Assembly: GCF_014650075.1 (NCBI RefSeq)
Contig: NZ_BMUG01000002.1
Location: 248,001-312,000, forward strand
Direction: 5' to 3'
Origin: Streptomyces microflavus
GTDB taxonomy: Bacteria; Actinomycetota; Actinomycetes; Streptomycetales; Streptomycetaceae
Length of the DNA stretch: 64,000 bases
Below the pieces are notes generated by a model. That model saw only the letters and a list, made by a program, of their open reading frames with translations. It was not told the DNA's origin and searched no databases. Made by a program: the position numbers and the translations under genes. The stretch's first letter is position 1, and every line of letters starts with the position of its first letter. Positions 25,243-33,630 of this stretch are shown here, piece after piece.

Positions 25243-25803
25243 ATGGACGAACAGATCAGCGCCGACGCCCCTGCGATGCCTGATACCTCCCCAAAGGTTC
25301 CAAAGCCTTTGGATCGCCACGCGTTTCTGAAGGGGTTGACAGTCGGGATCCTGGCGTCCTCTCTGGTTGGTACAGGACTCTTCCTGGCTATGGACAACGG
25401 CGGCCGCCCGACGCCGGCGGCTCCTGAGGCCACGGCAACGGCCGTCGAGGAGGTGGCAGACGAACCCACCGAAGAGCCCCCCTCGGAAGAGACCTACAAC
25501 ACAGCTCCCGACCGTACAGATTTCTTGCTCGACCTGAAGACCAAGTCCAAGCAGTGTTTCGGCTCAGCCGGGTGCAACGTCACGGTGGAGCCAACCCTGT
25601 CCTACCTCGGTCTGCTGCCGCTCGACCCCGACGAGACCTACTCGATCACGTACGAGGTGCGCGGGGGCGAGGACGGGGCCGTCATCCAGACGATGGAGCT
25701 GACCAACCAGACCTCCCTTTCCTACCAACCCGTTGCCATGTCCACCGCCAAGAGCAGCTCCAAGCTCACCGCAGAAGTGACGGACATCGCGATGTCCGGC
25801 TAG
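25243..25803 (+). CDS. Membrane-anchored secreted hypothetical protein
   Basis: A 186-residue protein. A short acidic/Pro cytoplasmic tail is followed by one transmembrane helix (about residues 28-50, LTVGILASSLVGTGLFLAM), a Thr/Glu/Pro-rich spacer (about 55-85) and an extracytoplasmic domain with two cysteines (KQCFGSAGCNV) that may form a disulfide and an immunoglobulin-like beta pattern. No known family is recognised. ATG at 25243 has GAGAAG 8 nt upstream; an ATG at 25216 is possible. Confidence 0.65.
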   Translation: MDEQISADAPAMPDTSPKVPKPLDRHAFLKGLTVGILASSLVGTGLFLAMDNGGRPTPAAPEATATAVEEVADEPTEEPPSEETYNTAPDRTDFLLDLKTKSKQCFGSAGCNVTVEPTLSYLGLLPLDPDETYSITYEVRGGEDGAVIQTMELTNQTSLSYQPVAMSTAKSSSKLTAEVTDIAMSG

Positions 25804-26262
25804 TACTCCAATGAGAAATCGTTGCCTGAGCTGGTTCTTCTTCGGTAGTGGCTACGGCGGGCGGTGACTTGGTGTTGTCTGCGCCAGTGGGACCAGTTGA
25901 GGGCGTGGGTGACGGGTCCGCGGCGGGGAAGGAGGGTGTTCCGGAGTCTGCGGACTTCCGCGACGGTGAAGCGGATGGTGCTGGTGGTCCCGTCGGGTTT
26001 CCCTGATCGGGGTCCGGGCCGCCGCGGTGGCCCGGAACGCGTGGGCAAGCATGGCGAGGGTGACATGCCGTGTCCGGGCGGGCGATGCCACGGCGGGCCA
26101 GGACCCACCGCTCGCGGGTGGGCCGGTCGCCGTCGAAGACACCGATCGCAGGCCGACGGGCGGTGGCCCAGTCGACACACTCCGCGGCCCGTCCCGCTTC
26201 GATCTCGACTCCGCCGGGCGGATCGCCCTGGGCGACACACTGCTGGCCCAGTTTCCCACTGA
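25801..26262 (-). pseudogene. IS701-like transposase, 3' fragment with frameshifts
   Basis: Three reading frames must be joined to follow the typical C-terminus: ERWVLARRGIARPD, HVTLAMLAHAFRA, then TVAEVRRLRNTLL and NWSHWRRQHQVTARRSHYRR. The N-terminal DDE region is missing and the middle is shortened, so the gene is dead. No terminal inverted repeats were identified. Confidence 0.65.
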
Positions 26263-26864
26263 GGCTGCTTACCACTCTGGCGCCTTCAAACGTGCCGCTA
26301 CTCGCTATGGGCTTTCAGTAGCTCGCGCCCGGGAGTACGTGGCACTGGCACTCTGGTTCAGTCGACTCTGCGGCTGGCGAAGGCCGCAAGCGCGTAACCG
26401 CGCACCAGTACCGATCCGCAATCGGCTCTAGATAAATCCCGAACCAAGCCAGTGTCATGCCAGCCGACGTTGTGATTCGGCAGCTCGAACGACCGGAGGT
26501 TTGGCAGGCTGTGGTCGATCACATCGTGTCAGACCCTGCCAGCCTGAGAGAAGTGCTACTGCGTCTCTCTGCGTAACCGTCGGGAGTCCTGCACACGTAC
26601 CCTCCTTAAGCCATAGGCCACCAGGTCACTCAAACGCCAAGTGATGCCCACGCTCAGAACGTGGGTTCGGGTCTGCTCGCCCGCTCTGTGATGGATGCCT
26701 CGGTAAGCTGGTGGGGCTTTTTCTCCTATCCCTCAGCGACAACACACCGTGGCCTCCACGGGCAGCCAAATTCGGGGATCCTTCCCCGCCCGGAGCATGG
26801 GGTCCCGGCCTTCCGGAGCAAGGGAACACGAACCAGAGAACGCATACTCCAGCATGCTGAGATT
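26263..26864. other. Remnant-rich gap with decayed att site
   Basis: No secure gene in 602 nt. A rightward fragment (FKRAATRYGLSVARAREYVALALWF) up to 26431 and a 39-codon frame at 26457-26576 (MPADVVIRQLERPEVWQAVV) lack ribosome-binding sites and are probably relics. The decayed att copy sits at 26645-26686. Confidence 0.5.
26645..26686 (+). repeat. Decayed att core (32 of 42 positions identical)
   Basis: An ungapped alignment with the 42-bp att core gives ten mismatches. The CCCGCTCTGTGATGGATGCC stretch to the right also parallels the sequence following att copy 2. It is most simply an older att site that has diverged, or one derived from another tRNA-Gly isoacceptor. Confidence 0.7.
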
Positions 26865-27109
26865 ATGCCCTCAACGACTCGCATCACCGTTACGCTCCCC
26901 AGCGACCAGGTGGCGGAGCTCCGCAAGCTCACGGACAACGTTTCCGGCTATGTGGCGGAAGCCGTGGCCCGCCAGATCCGGCACCAGCTGCTCGGGGATG
27001 ACTTGCGGCGACATGAAGAAGAGCACGGAAGCTTCACCGAGGAAGAGCTCGCCGAGGCTCACTCGAAGATCTTTGGCGCCGTCGGCACCTCCAAGAACGC
27101 GGACGCCGC

Positions 27110-27113
<4 letters not shown>
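26865..27113 (+). CDS. Ribbon-helix-helix antitoxin (VapB-like)
   Basis: An 82-residue protein with an N-terminal beta strand TRITVTLPSDQVAELRKL and a helix pair, SGYVAEAVARQIRHQLLG, of CopG/RHH type. An acidic C-terminal tail (EEEHGSFTEEELAEAHSKIFG) probably wraps the toxin. The stop overlaps the toxin GTG by 4 nt. Such antitoxins neutralise the toxin and repress their own operon. Confidence 0.8.
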
Positions 27114-27538
<425 letters not shown>

Positions 27539-27602
27539 CACACCGGCCCACCCCGAGCACGCGCCCTGGCAGGGTCCGCTGTATCGCCCTGCCGTGCCCC
27601 AT

Positions 27603-27634
27603 CCGTGCCCAGCAGAGCGGACAACAGCGGTCAG
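27603..27634 (+). repeat. att-arm repeat, copy a
   Basis: A 32-bp segment beginning CCGTGCCCAGCAGAGCGG, identical to 28942-28973. Each copy lies about 90-120 bp left of a perfect att core (27721 and 29060), the layout of an attP arm with integrase-binding sites. Confidence 0.85.
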
Positions 27635-27720
27635 GTACAGCCTCCAGAGACCATGGCGACCCCAGCTTCCTCGCAGGAAAGCGCAGGTCAGAGCCCTTCC
27701 AGAGGCTCAAGCACCGCTGA

Positions 27721-27762
27721 TTCCCAAGCTCAGAGCGCGAGTTCGATTCTCGTCACCCGCTC
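27721..27762 (+). repeat. att core copy 3
   Basis: A perfect 42-bp copy of the tRNA-Gly 3' end. It is followed by CTTGCATGAAGCCCC and a CCCCAGG...CCGGGG hairpin, as at copy 2. Confidence 0.92.
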
Positions 27763-27892
27763 TTGCATGAAGCCCCAGGCCAGCAACCCGGGGCTTCTTT
27801 GTTGCCACAAGCCCGATCAGGCACCCCGCCCACCCTGCACCCGACGTGCTCGTTGACTTCCTCCCGCCGTCGCACCCCACGGGCAAATATGT

Positions 27893-27907
27893 CAACTATG
27901 ATAGTTG
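27893..27907. promoter_or_regulatory. Palindromic operator overlapping a -10 element upstream of the antitoxin gene
   Basis: CAACTAT-G-ATAGTTG is a perfect 7-bp inverted repeat 16 nt upstream of the Phd-like start. It contains TATGAT, a good -10 hexamer. This fits autoregulation by the antitoxin; no clear -35 element was found. Confidence 0.6.
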
Positions 27908-27923
27908 CTATATCCTTCAGCAT

Positions 27924-28118
27924 ATGGAGACGAAGACGTACACAACCATCGACCTGCGCAAGGCGATGGGCGAGATCCTGGACCGGACCCGGATCGCCGG
28001 CGAGGCCGCCGCCATCACCCGCAAGGGAAAGACAGTCGCCTACCTGGTGCCGGCCGAATGGTTCGAGCGGATGGCCCGCGGCCACGAGTCGCACGAGGAC
28101 CGACCCGAGGCGGCCTGA
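27924..28118 (+). CDS. Phd/YefM-family antitoxin
   Basis: A 64-residue antitoxin: METKTYTTIDLRKAMGEILDRTRIAGEAAAITRKGKTVAYLVPAEWFERM shows the Phd/YefM fold with the AxITRxGKxVAxLVPxxWFE pattern. It probably represses its own operon through the palindrome at 27893-27907 and neutralises a downstream toxin. ATG at 27924 is chosen because it gives the canonical length and follows the operator. Confidence 0.85.
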   Translation: METKTYTTIDLRKAMGEILDRTRIAGEAAAITRKGKTVAYLVPAEWFERMARGHESHEDRPEAA

Positions 28119-28147
28119 CCCACCCTCCACACCAAGGAGCACGAACC

Positions 28148-28513
28148 ATGCCCGCCCACGCACTCCACTTCGATGGGTACGAGGGGGAACCCCTGCGGTT
28201 GCCTCCCATGCCCGAACGTACGCCCCAAGCACTCCGATTGGCCATTCAGGAACACGCTCCGCACCTCCTCCCCGACTTCGAGGCTCACTGGAAACGCGTC
28301 ATCGGCGACGCCTTCAACATCACGCCTGTGCCCGCCTTCATGCGCCTGTGGTGGACGCAGTACGCCATCGCCCGGAATCCCGTCCTCGACTCGCACCTTC
28401 GCGACCTCGAAGCCCGCGCCGCCAAGTCCGAGGACCCCGAGGAGTCCATCCGGCTTCTGGAGGAGTACAGCCGCCTACGGCACGAGGCCGCTGAGAGGAA
28501 GCCCGGAGAGTGA
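28148..28513 (+). CDS. DUF6247-like protein
   Basis: A 121-residue, mainly helical protein (PPMPERTPQALRLAIQEHAPHLLPDFEAHWKRVIGDAFNITPVPAFMRLWWTQYAIARNP...). I recognise the pattern as that of DUF6247 proteins, which occur in Streptomyces beside Phd-type antitoxins. AAGGAG precedes the ATG. It overlaps the next gene by 4 nt. Function is unknown; a chaperone or second-antitoxin role in the operon is only a guess. Confidence 0.7.
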   Translation: MPAHALHFDGYEGEPLRLPPMPERTPQALRLAIQEHAPHLLPDFEAHWKRVIGDAFNITPVPAFMRLWWTQYAIARNPVLDSHLRDLEARAAKSEDPEESIRLLEEYSRLRHEAAERKPGE

Positions 28514-28833
28514 TCGACGAACCACTCCGGCCGCCTTGGCAAATGGACTGGACGAAGCATGCGCAGCACGATTTCCAGAACATGCCCGCCGAAGGCGGTG
28601 ACCTGGTCATGAGTGCCCGTGCGGAACTGATCACGGCCGAAGACCCGTACTTCCGGGGAATCGACGCCGATGCCTCGCTCCCGCACTGGATGACCGTCCG
28701 ACCTCTGGCCTCTACAAGCCCCGGCGGCCCCCACATCGTGGACCTGGCCGGCGGACGCGGCTGGCTCATCTACACCTTCATGCGGCGCCACGCCGATCCC
28801 CAGATCATCGTCACCGAAGCCTTCTGGGCCTGA
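28510..28833 (+). CDS. Possible RelE/ParE-like toxin
   Basis: A 107-residue protein from GTG. WTKHAQHDFQNMPAEGGDLVMSARAELITAEDPYF...VRPL followed by HIVDLAGGRGWLIYTFMRRHADPQIIVTEAFWA has the helix-hairpin then beta-sheet order and the W-x3-A-x2-D-F-x3-P start of RelE/ParE toxins. The position after a Phd antitoxin supports this. Catalytic residues cannot be confirmed by eye. Confidence 0.55.
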   Translation: MIDEPLRPPWQMDWTKHAQHDFQNMPAEGGDLVMSARAELITAEDPYFRGIDADASLPHWMTVRPLASTSPGGPHIVDLAGGRGWLIYTFMRRHADPQIIVTEAFWA

Positions 28834-28884
28834 CGTCTGCGCCAAGGGAGCGTCTGCAGCACAGATGGCTCCCGTTCCGTTTTC

Positions 28885-28898
28885 CGTCACCCGCTCCA
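28885..28898 (+). repeat. Truncated att stub
   Basis: Fourteen nucleotides, CGTCACCCGCTCCA, equal to the last part of the tRNA-Gly att plus CCA, lie 52 nt after the RelE-like gene. The preceding bases (CCGTTCCGTTTTC) only loosely resemble the T-arm. It may be a sixth, degraded att site. Confidence 0.4.
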
Positions 28899-28941
28899 GC
28901 ACAGAACCTCAGACTGGCGACCTGTCGTCGACGTGCCCCAC

Positions 28942-28973
28942 CCGTGCCCAGCAGAGCGGACAACAGCGGTCAG
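28942..28973 (+). repeat. att-arm repeat, copy b
   Basis: Identical over 32 bp to 27603-27634. It sits 86 nt left of att copy 4. Confidence 0.85.
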
Positions 28974-29059
28974 ATACGGCTCTCAGAGACAGGGGCCCAT
29001 CCACCTGACCGCTGCAAAAGCCCACTTCAGAGCCCCTCCGGCAGCACAAGAACCGTTGA

Positions 29060-29101
29060 TTCCCAAGCTCAGAGCGCGAGTTCGATTCTCGTCACCCGCT
29101 C
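29060..29101 (+). repeat. att core copy 4 (outermost, attR)
   Basis: A perfect 42-bp core. Identity with the tRNA-Gly end continues for another 34 nt (29102-29135), including the CCA and the terminator hairpin, for 76 bp in total. It marks the right edge of the island. Confidence 0.93.
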
Positions 29102-29445
29102 CACGACTAAGGCCCAGGTCATCGACCCGGGCCTTACTTGTTGTCCGGACCGGTCCAGGCGTCGCGCACCAGATCCAGGCCAGGGGCCCTCGTACGACTC
29201 GGACAGCCACCCACGGCGACCCTCCGGCAGCCCACCTCGACCGGGGGAACCCCAGCAGCGGTCCGCGGAGGGTGCGGGTCACCCCCTGCCACCGCCTCGC
29301 CACCCCGCGCCGCCTCATCTCGCGTCGGGAACCGCGCGCCAGAGGTCACGCCGACCTGAACGATCTCGGTAACGCAGCCCGGGAATGAGATCCTGTTCGC
29401 ATCTGCATTCAGTGAACGCAGCTTTGCGCGGGGGGACTTCGAACT
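29102..29445. other. Right flank of island
   Basis: A 344-nt gap. The first 34 nt repeat the tRNA-Gly downstream hairpin. The next about 60 nt resemble an integrase 3' end (GGCGTCGCGCACCAGATCC, as after att copy 2). The rest shows no gene; promoter sequences for the Rhs-type gene are expected but none stands out. Confidence 0.5.
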
Positions 29446-30954
29446 ATGGCTGTAACCGTGCCCGATTGGGCCGACACCATGCTTGACGTCATCGGAATCA
29501 ACTGGCCGAACGTCGACGAAGACGCGTACCGGGACATGGCCGACGCCCTCCGGGAGTTCGCTGAGGACGTCGAGGACGACGGTCACCTTGCCAACCAACA
29601 CGTGCAACGTTTGCTGTCTTCCGGTAGCGGTGAAGCCCTCGACGCACTCAACGGGCACTGGGGCAAGGTCAAGAACAAGCACGTGAAGGACCTCGCCAGT
29701 GGTGCGCGCACGATCGCCGGTGCCCTGGACAACGCGGCCACGGCGATCGAAGCCATGAAGTACGCGGCACTCGTCCACCTGGGCGTGGTGGCCGGCAAGG
29801 CAGGCATCTCCATGGCGCTGATACCAGTGACCGGCGGGCTGTCCATGCTCATCGGCGGAGCCGCGATCGCAGTTGCCCAGCAGGCCATCCGCCGGGTCAT
29901 CAAGGAATGCCTGGAAGAGGTCGTCGGCTACATCGTCTCCGCCCTGACCGAACCGGCCGTCGCCGCGCTGGAGAACATGGCTGCGGACCTCGCGGTGCAG
30001 ATCGGCGCCAACATGCTCGGACTCCAGAACGGCGTCGACATGAACCAGGTCGGTCAGTCAGGCAGGGAGGGCTTCAACGAAGGAGTGGCGGGGGCCAAGG
30101 AGTCCCTCCAGCTCGCCTCGGCAGACGGCCCGGGCCCCGCCGCCGGCAAGGGCGTGCACATCGAGCACGCGGAGCACACGCGCGCCGGCACCAAGCTGAA
30201 CCTGGTCAGCGTCGGCGTGCACGGCAAAACCGCCGGCAAGTTGTCCAAGGCCAGGACGCACCACGGGCGCACCCGAGGCAGGGACGACATCGCCGGCGCC
30301 TTGGACCCCGTGATCGACAAGGCGATGAAGGCTCTCGGCAAGGCCAACAAGGCGATGGGCGATCACCTCGGCGAGGCGCTGCCGAGACCCAGAAGAAGAT
30401 CGACCTGGACATCAAGGAACGGCTGGCCAAGGGGATCAAGGTGCGTCAGGGGGACGGGGAGCCCGGCCCTCGCCCCGAAGCGCCACGGGACTCCGCCCGC
30501 ACCAAGGCCGACGCGCTGAAGAACGCCAAGGACGAGCCCCGACGTAACGCCATCTCGCTGGAGAAGAAGACCTGCGAGAACGACCCGGTGGACGTCGCCA
30601 CCGGGGAGATGACCCTGCCGCAGAGCGACCTGGCCCTGCCCGGAGTCCTTCCTCTCGTCCTGCGCCGGACCCATCTCTCCGGTTATCGCTACGGCCAGTG
30701 GTTCGGACGCATCTGGGCCTCCACCCTGGACGAGCGGATCGAGCTCAAGCGAAGTGGCCTACGCCGTACGCAATTACGACGGAGCCGCCGCCTGGGGAGA
30801 CCCCGACGACGAACGCCCAGGTCGACCGTGGGAAGAGATCCACTGGTACACCCGGGACGAGGAGAACAGAGGCTACACGGAGGTCAGCGTGCCCAAGCCG
30901 GATATACCTGAGATCAAGCCGGACCTGTCCAATCTCCCAGAAAATTTGAGGTAG
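29446..30954 (+). pseudogene. Rhs/DUF6531 polymorphic-toxin gene, frameshifted and internally deleted
   Basis: The N-terminal 310 codons encode a WXG-like/helical delivery region with a hydrophobic hairpin (LIPVTGGLSMLIGGAAIAV). At about 30380 one base is missing: the protein continues in another frame as AETQKKIDLDIKERLAKG and reaches the DUF6531 signature NDPVDVATGEMTLPQSDLALPGVLPLVLRRTHLSGYRYG. After WASTLDERIELKRSG at about 30750 the RHS repeats are absent. A third frame gives a short tail YAVRNYDGAAAWGDPDDE...PDLSNLPENLR. The RHS core has been lost, leaving the immunity genes behind. Confidence 0.8.
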
Positions 30955-30963
30955 AAGCATTTC

Positions 30964-31335
30964 ATGACAAGCAATGAGGCGCCTCGAAACGATGCTGACG
31001 TCGTGGCAGCAGAGTGGGCTGCTGTCCTGTCCTACGGCACGGACCTCATCAATCCGGCCGTTCCCCGAACCGCTTATGGCCACCCGTCGCTGCGCGTGCT
31101 CTGGCCTATGGTCAGCCACGGTGTCCTGTATCTGAGCCGGTGCACCGGATATCCCTGGTCCCGTGATGTCGGAACAGCCTTCCCTCAAGGTGGGGGCGGA
31201 TACCGGGTGCGCCGCGAGTCCGATAAGGCTCTCCTCGGCGAGGTTGACACCATGGACGAGGCATACAAGTTGATCGCCGCCACGCTCCCCGAGGGTTGCG
31301 GACCTGCTGTCGACGGCACCCCGGACGACCTGTGA
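30964..31335 (+). CDS. DUF6193-like small protein, candidate immunity protein
   Basis: A 123-residue protein (DVVAAEWAAVLSYGTDLINPAVPRTAYGHPSLRVLWPMVSHGVLYLSRCTGYPWSRDV...LPEGCGPAVDGTPDDL) that I associate with DUF6193. It directly follows the Rhs-type remnant, the usual place for an immunity gene. A broken paralogue lies about 80 nt downstream. Function is inferred from place only. Confidence 0.6.
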   Translation: MTSNEAPRNDADVVAAEWAAVLSYGTDLINPAVPRTAYGHPSLRVLWPMVSHGVLYLSRCTGYPWSRDVGTAFPQGGGGYRVRRESDKALLGEVDTMDEAYKLIAATLPEGCGPAVDGTPDDL

Positions 31336-31408
31336 CCGCAGCACCTGCCCAGATGGGCGAAGACACACGCACTGCCATGTGCCCCCGACGGGAGAGCCCA
31401 GGCTCCAG

Positions 31409-31707
31409 GTGACGAACAACGGAGAACCGGTGCCATCCACAGAAATCGCCGCAGCGGTGTGGAGGGGGCCTTTCAGCCTGGGGGATTATCTGATCGACTC
31501 CGCCATGCTCCGGACCGCGTATTACGACCTCCGGCTTCGGGAAATCTTCGCGAAGGTCGGCCACGGCACCCTGTACTTCAGCAGGTGCGTCCACTACCCA
31601 CCATCCGGGGAGAACCCCGATCAGTGGAGGAGGCGGTGGCCCCGATCGTCGCCAACCTCCCCGGCGATTGCGAGCCGACGGTCGACCGACCCGCAGATGC
31701 CCTCTGA
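31409..31707 (+). pseudogene. Broken paralogue of the DUF6193-like gene
   Basis: Frame 1 gives WRGPFSLGDYLIDSAMLRTAYYDLRLREIFAKVGHGTLYFSRCVHYPP, aligning with the neighbour's VLWPMVSHGVLYLSRCTGYPW region. The end, SVEEAVAPIVANLPGDCEPTVDRPADAL, is in another frame and matches the neighbour's C-terminus. The middle is shortened. This is a duplicated immunity-type gene with a deletion and frameshift. Confidence 0.65.
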
Positions 31708-31854
31708 GCGACGGAAGGCATGCGGCCGCTGCGGCCCAGAGGCAGGGAACGGCTGCACAAGCTTGAGGCTCCGCACGAGGACTGATGGCACACGAACGCC
31801 GACCGCTTGGCAGAATGACAAGCAATTTCAGAGCGTCACCCATAAAGGGTTCCT

Positions 31855-32712
31855 ATGATTATCGGGTCGAACGAGGGTGGAGTTGGGGACGCCATGGCCG
31901 TTCTCGACGGGCAGGGCACCTTCAGCGAACAATGGCTCTCGGCAGGAGAGAAGAAGATCGTCCCGGTGCCGGCGGGCAACCGCACGGATGGCTCTCTCGG
32001 CAGGCGCATCACCGAGGGATGCCGGACCGCGGGAGCCGACGCCGTCCTGGTGATGCGCCCCTCCGCCGGGGCAGCCGCCCCTGCAGACAGTCTTTCGCCG
32101 ACCGATCACGTCTTTGTCGCACTGCCCCCGCCTCTTCTGCTCGCCACTGCGAACCTGGAAGGCGCGGTCCTCTTTTCCGGGCCGGGCTACGCCTTGGTCG
32201 CCGGCACGTCGGTGTTCCTCGCGGGAGCGGCGCCAGAGGGAGTGGATCAAGCGCGGGCTCGCTTCGCCCGTTACGCACGGGCAGCAGCACGAAAATGGCC
32301 CGCTCTGGAGTCGACCGCGCGATCGTTTCCTCCCGGACACATCGCCTGGAAGTCCCCGAGGGACGTTCCTGAGGCCACCGCCACGGGACAACAGCTGGCA
32401 CTTATGAGAGATGTAGCAGCCGGGCGCTGCACGGGGGCAGAATTCGCCGTCGGATGGCTGGATGCACGTCGCCGTTCACAGCAGCAGGGCGAGCGGGTCC
32501 GCGACCCGTTGGAAACTCTTCTCGATCGTGTCTTCTCGCTGCTGGAGGACTATTCCATCGACCCGCAGTTCAAGGAGCCGGAAGATTTATCGGACGACGA
32601 ACTGAAGAACGCCGTCATCGAACTGCTACGTAGGCACACGGTCTCTCAGGTATCGGCCCGCGCCTGGATCTCATCGAGTAGCGCTACCGCATTCACCCAT
32701 CGGAGAGACTGA
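31855..32712 (+). CDS. Colicin-immunity-domain protein
   Basis: A 285-residue protein. The C-terminal about 90 residues (LMRDVAAGRCTGAEFAVGWLDARRRSQQQGERVRDPLETLLDRVFSLLEDYSIDPQFKEPEDLSDDELKNAVIELLRR) fit the helical colicin D-type immunity family. The N-terminal 190 residues form an unassigned alpha/beta domain. It is probably an orphan or multi-toxin immunity protein of the degraded Rhs locus. It overlaps the next small gene by 1 nt. Confidence 0.7.
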   Translation: MIIGSNEGGVGDAMAVLDGQGTFSEQWLSAGEKKIVPVPAGNRTDGSLGRRITEGCRTAGADAVLVMRPSAGAAAPADSLSPTDHVFVALPPPLLLATANLEGAVLFSGPGYALVAGTSVFLAGAAPEGVDQARARFARYARAAARKWPALESTARSFPPGHIAWKSPRDVPEATATGQQLALMRDVAAGRCTGAEFAVGWLDARRRSQQQGERVRDPLETLLDRVFSLLEDYSIDPQFKEPEDLSDDELKNAVIELLRRHTVSQVSARAWISSSSATAFTHRRD

Positions 32713-32948
32713 TGATCCAGATCGGAAAGGTTGGTGCAATTTCGGGCGGAGAGGAGGGCGGCAGATTCGTAAAAATCAACGAACTCCCGGACGATCCCCC
32801 CAATTACTTGATCCTGCTGGCGCACGATCGGGACTTCACACGTGGATGCGGAGACTATTGGGCGGAAAGCAGCGACGACTTGGGAGAATTCATCAACGAG
32901 GCCTCATGGTCCATCACGTGGCTCCCCAGCGAGAACGGAGATGGGTAG
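32712..32948 (+). CDS. Small acidic hypothetical protein, immunity-like
   Basis: A 78-residue acidic protein (MIQIGKVGAISGGEEGGRFVKINELPDDPPNYLILLAHDRDFTRGCGDYWAESSDDLGEFI...). Its predicted compact alpha/beta fold and start overlapping the preceding stop suggest a coupled immunity-type gene. No family is recognised. Confidence 0.6.
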   Translation: MIQIGKVGAISGGEEGGRFVKINELPDDPPNYLILLAHDRDFTRGCGDYWAESSDDLGEFINEASWSITWLPSENGDG

Positions 32949-33066
32949 TAAGATACGTCGGCATGCATTTCAGAAGCTGCTGTACTGAATCCTCTCCCTT
33001 TCTGGAGTGGAAGCCATGGCCCCATCGCTCGCACCCCATTCGTGCCCAGCTCGGCGGTGGACAGGT

Positions 33067-33630
33067 ATGCGAAGCAATCCCTGGATGAGGGAAATCCTGC
33101 GGGCGACAGACTTCGCCGGACTGAGCGATCAGGACATCCCTCCCCCTTTTCGCGAAGTCGTCGGACGTGGGTGGGCCGTGACTCCCGCCGGAGGCCGCGT
33201 GCTGGCCGAGCTTCGGCCGGAAGTCACTGGTACGTACCTCGACCGACTCGCGGAGGAGACGACGGTCAACGGGAGGGGCATGACCGACTACGACCTCCCG
33301 GCCGCGCCGCGCGAGCGCACGCCTCTGCTGGTCCGGAGGTGTCTGGCGTATGCGTGCGCCTGTCTCCGGGAAGCGCGGGAGGAGTTCGGTGACGGCGAGG
33401 TGAAGGCGTATGTCTCCCTCTCCTTCGCCGATACCGAGGAGGGCCTCCTCACCTCCAACGTCACCTTCTGCACCCCGCTTCCCGACGTCCGGCCTTACAT
33501 CGTGGACCTGGAGCGCGTCACGGACGCGGCTGTCGTGGAGGTCTCTGTGGAGGACTGCTTCCCGGGGTCGGGGCGCTGGTTCGGGTGCTCGTCAGCCAGG
33601 TGTGCCGGAGGGGAGGCCGCAGGTGTCTGA
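33067..33630 (+). CDS. Hypothetical protein
   Basis: A 187-residue soluble protein (MREILRATDFAGLSDQDIPPPFREVVGRGWAVTPAGGRVLAELRPEVTGTYLDRLAEE...). Typical Streptomyces codon use supports it as a real gene. The start is uncertain: ATG at 33067 or 33085. Its C-terminus overlaps the antisense lipoprotein gene by 39 nt. No family recognised; it may belong to the toxin-immunity locus. Confidence 0.55.
   Translation: MRSNPWMREILRATDFAGLSDQDIPPPFREVVGRGWAVTPAGGRVLAELRPEVTGTYLDRLAEETTVNGRGMTDYDLPAAPRERTPLLVRRCLAYACACLREAREEFGDGEVKAYVSLSFADTEEGLLTSNVTFCTPLPDVRPYIVDLERVTDAAVVEVSVEDCFPGSGRWFGCSSARCAGGEAAGV

Larger units (their letters stand above)
24789..26686. mobile_element. att-bounded module without integrase (module 1)
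   Basis: Flanked by att copy 2 and a decayed att copy at 26645-26686. It carries a membrane-anchored hypothetical gene and a transposase relic, and no integration or replication genes. It resembles a cis-mobilisable remnant left by accretion of related elements. Confidence 0.55.
27763..29101. mobile_element. att-bounded module with a three-gene toxin-antitoxin-like operon (module 3)
   Basis: Bounded by att copies 3 and 4, with a 14-nt att stub at 28885-28898 inside. The three rightward genes are a Phd-type antitoxin, a DUF6247-like protein and a RelE-like protein. No integrase is present. Confidence 0.6.

Noticed and set aside
25801..26262. Intact insertion sequence
   Set aside because: Only the 3' part of a transposase is seen, in three frames, and no terminal inverted repeats or target duplication could be identified.
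26457..26576. 39-codon frame MPADVVIRQLERP...
   Set aside because: No ribosome-binding site, surrounded by remnants; too short to support without conservation data.
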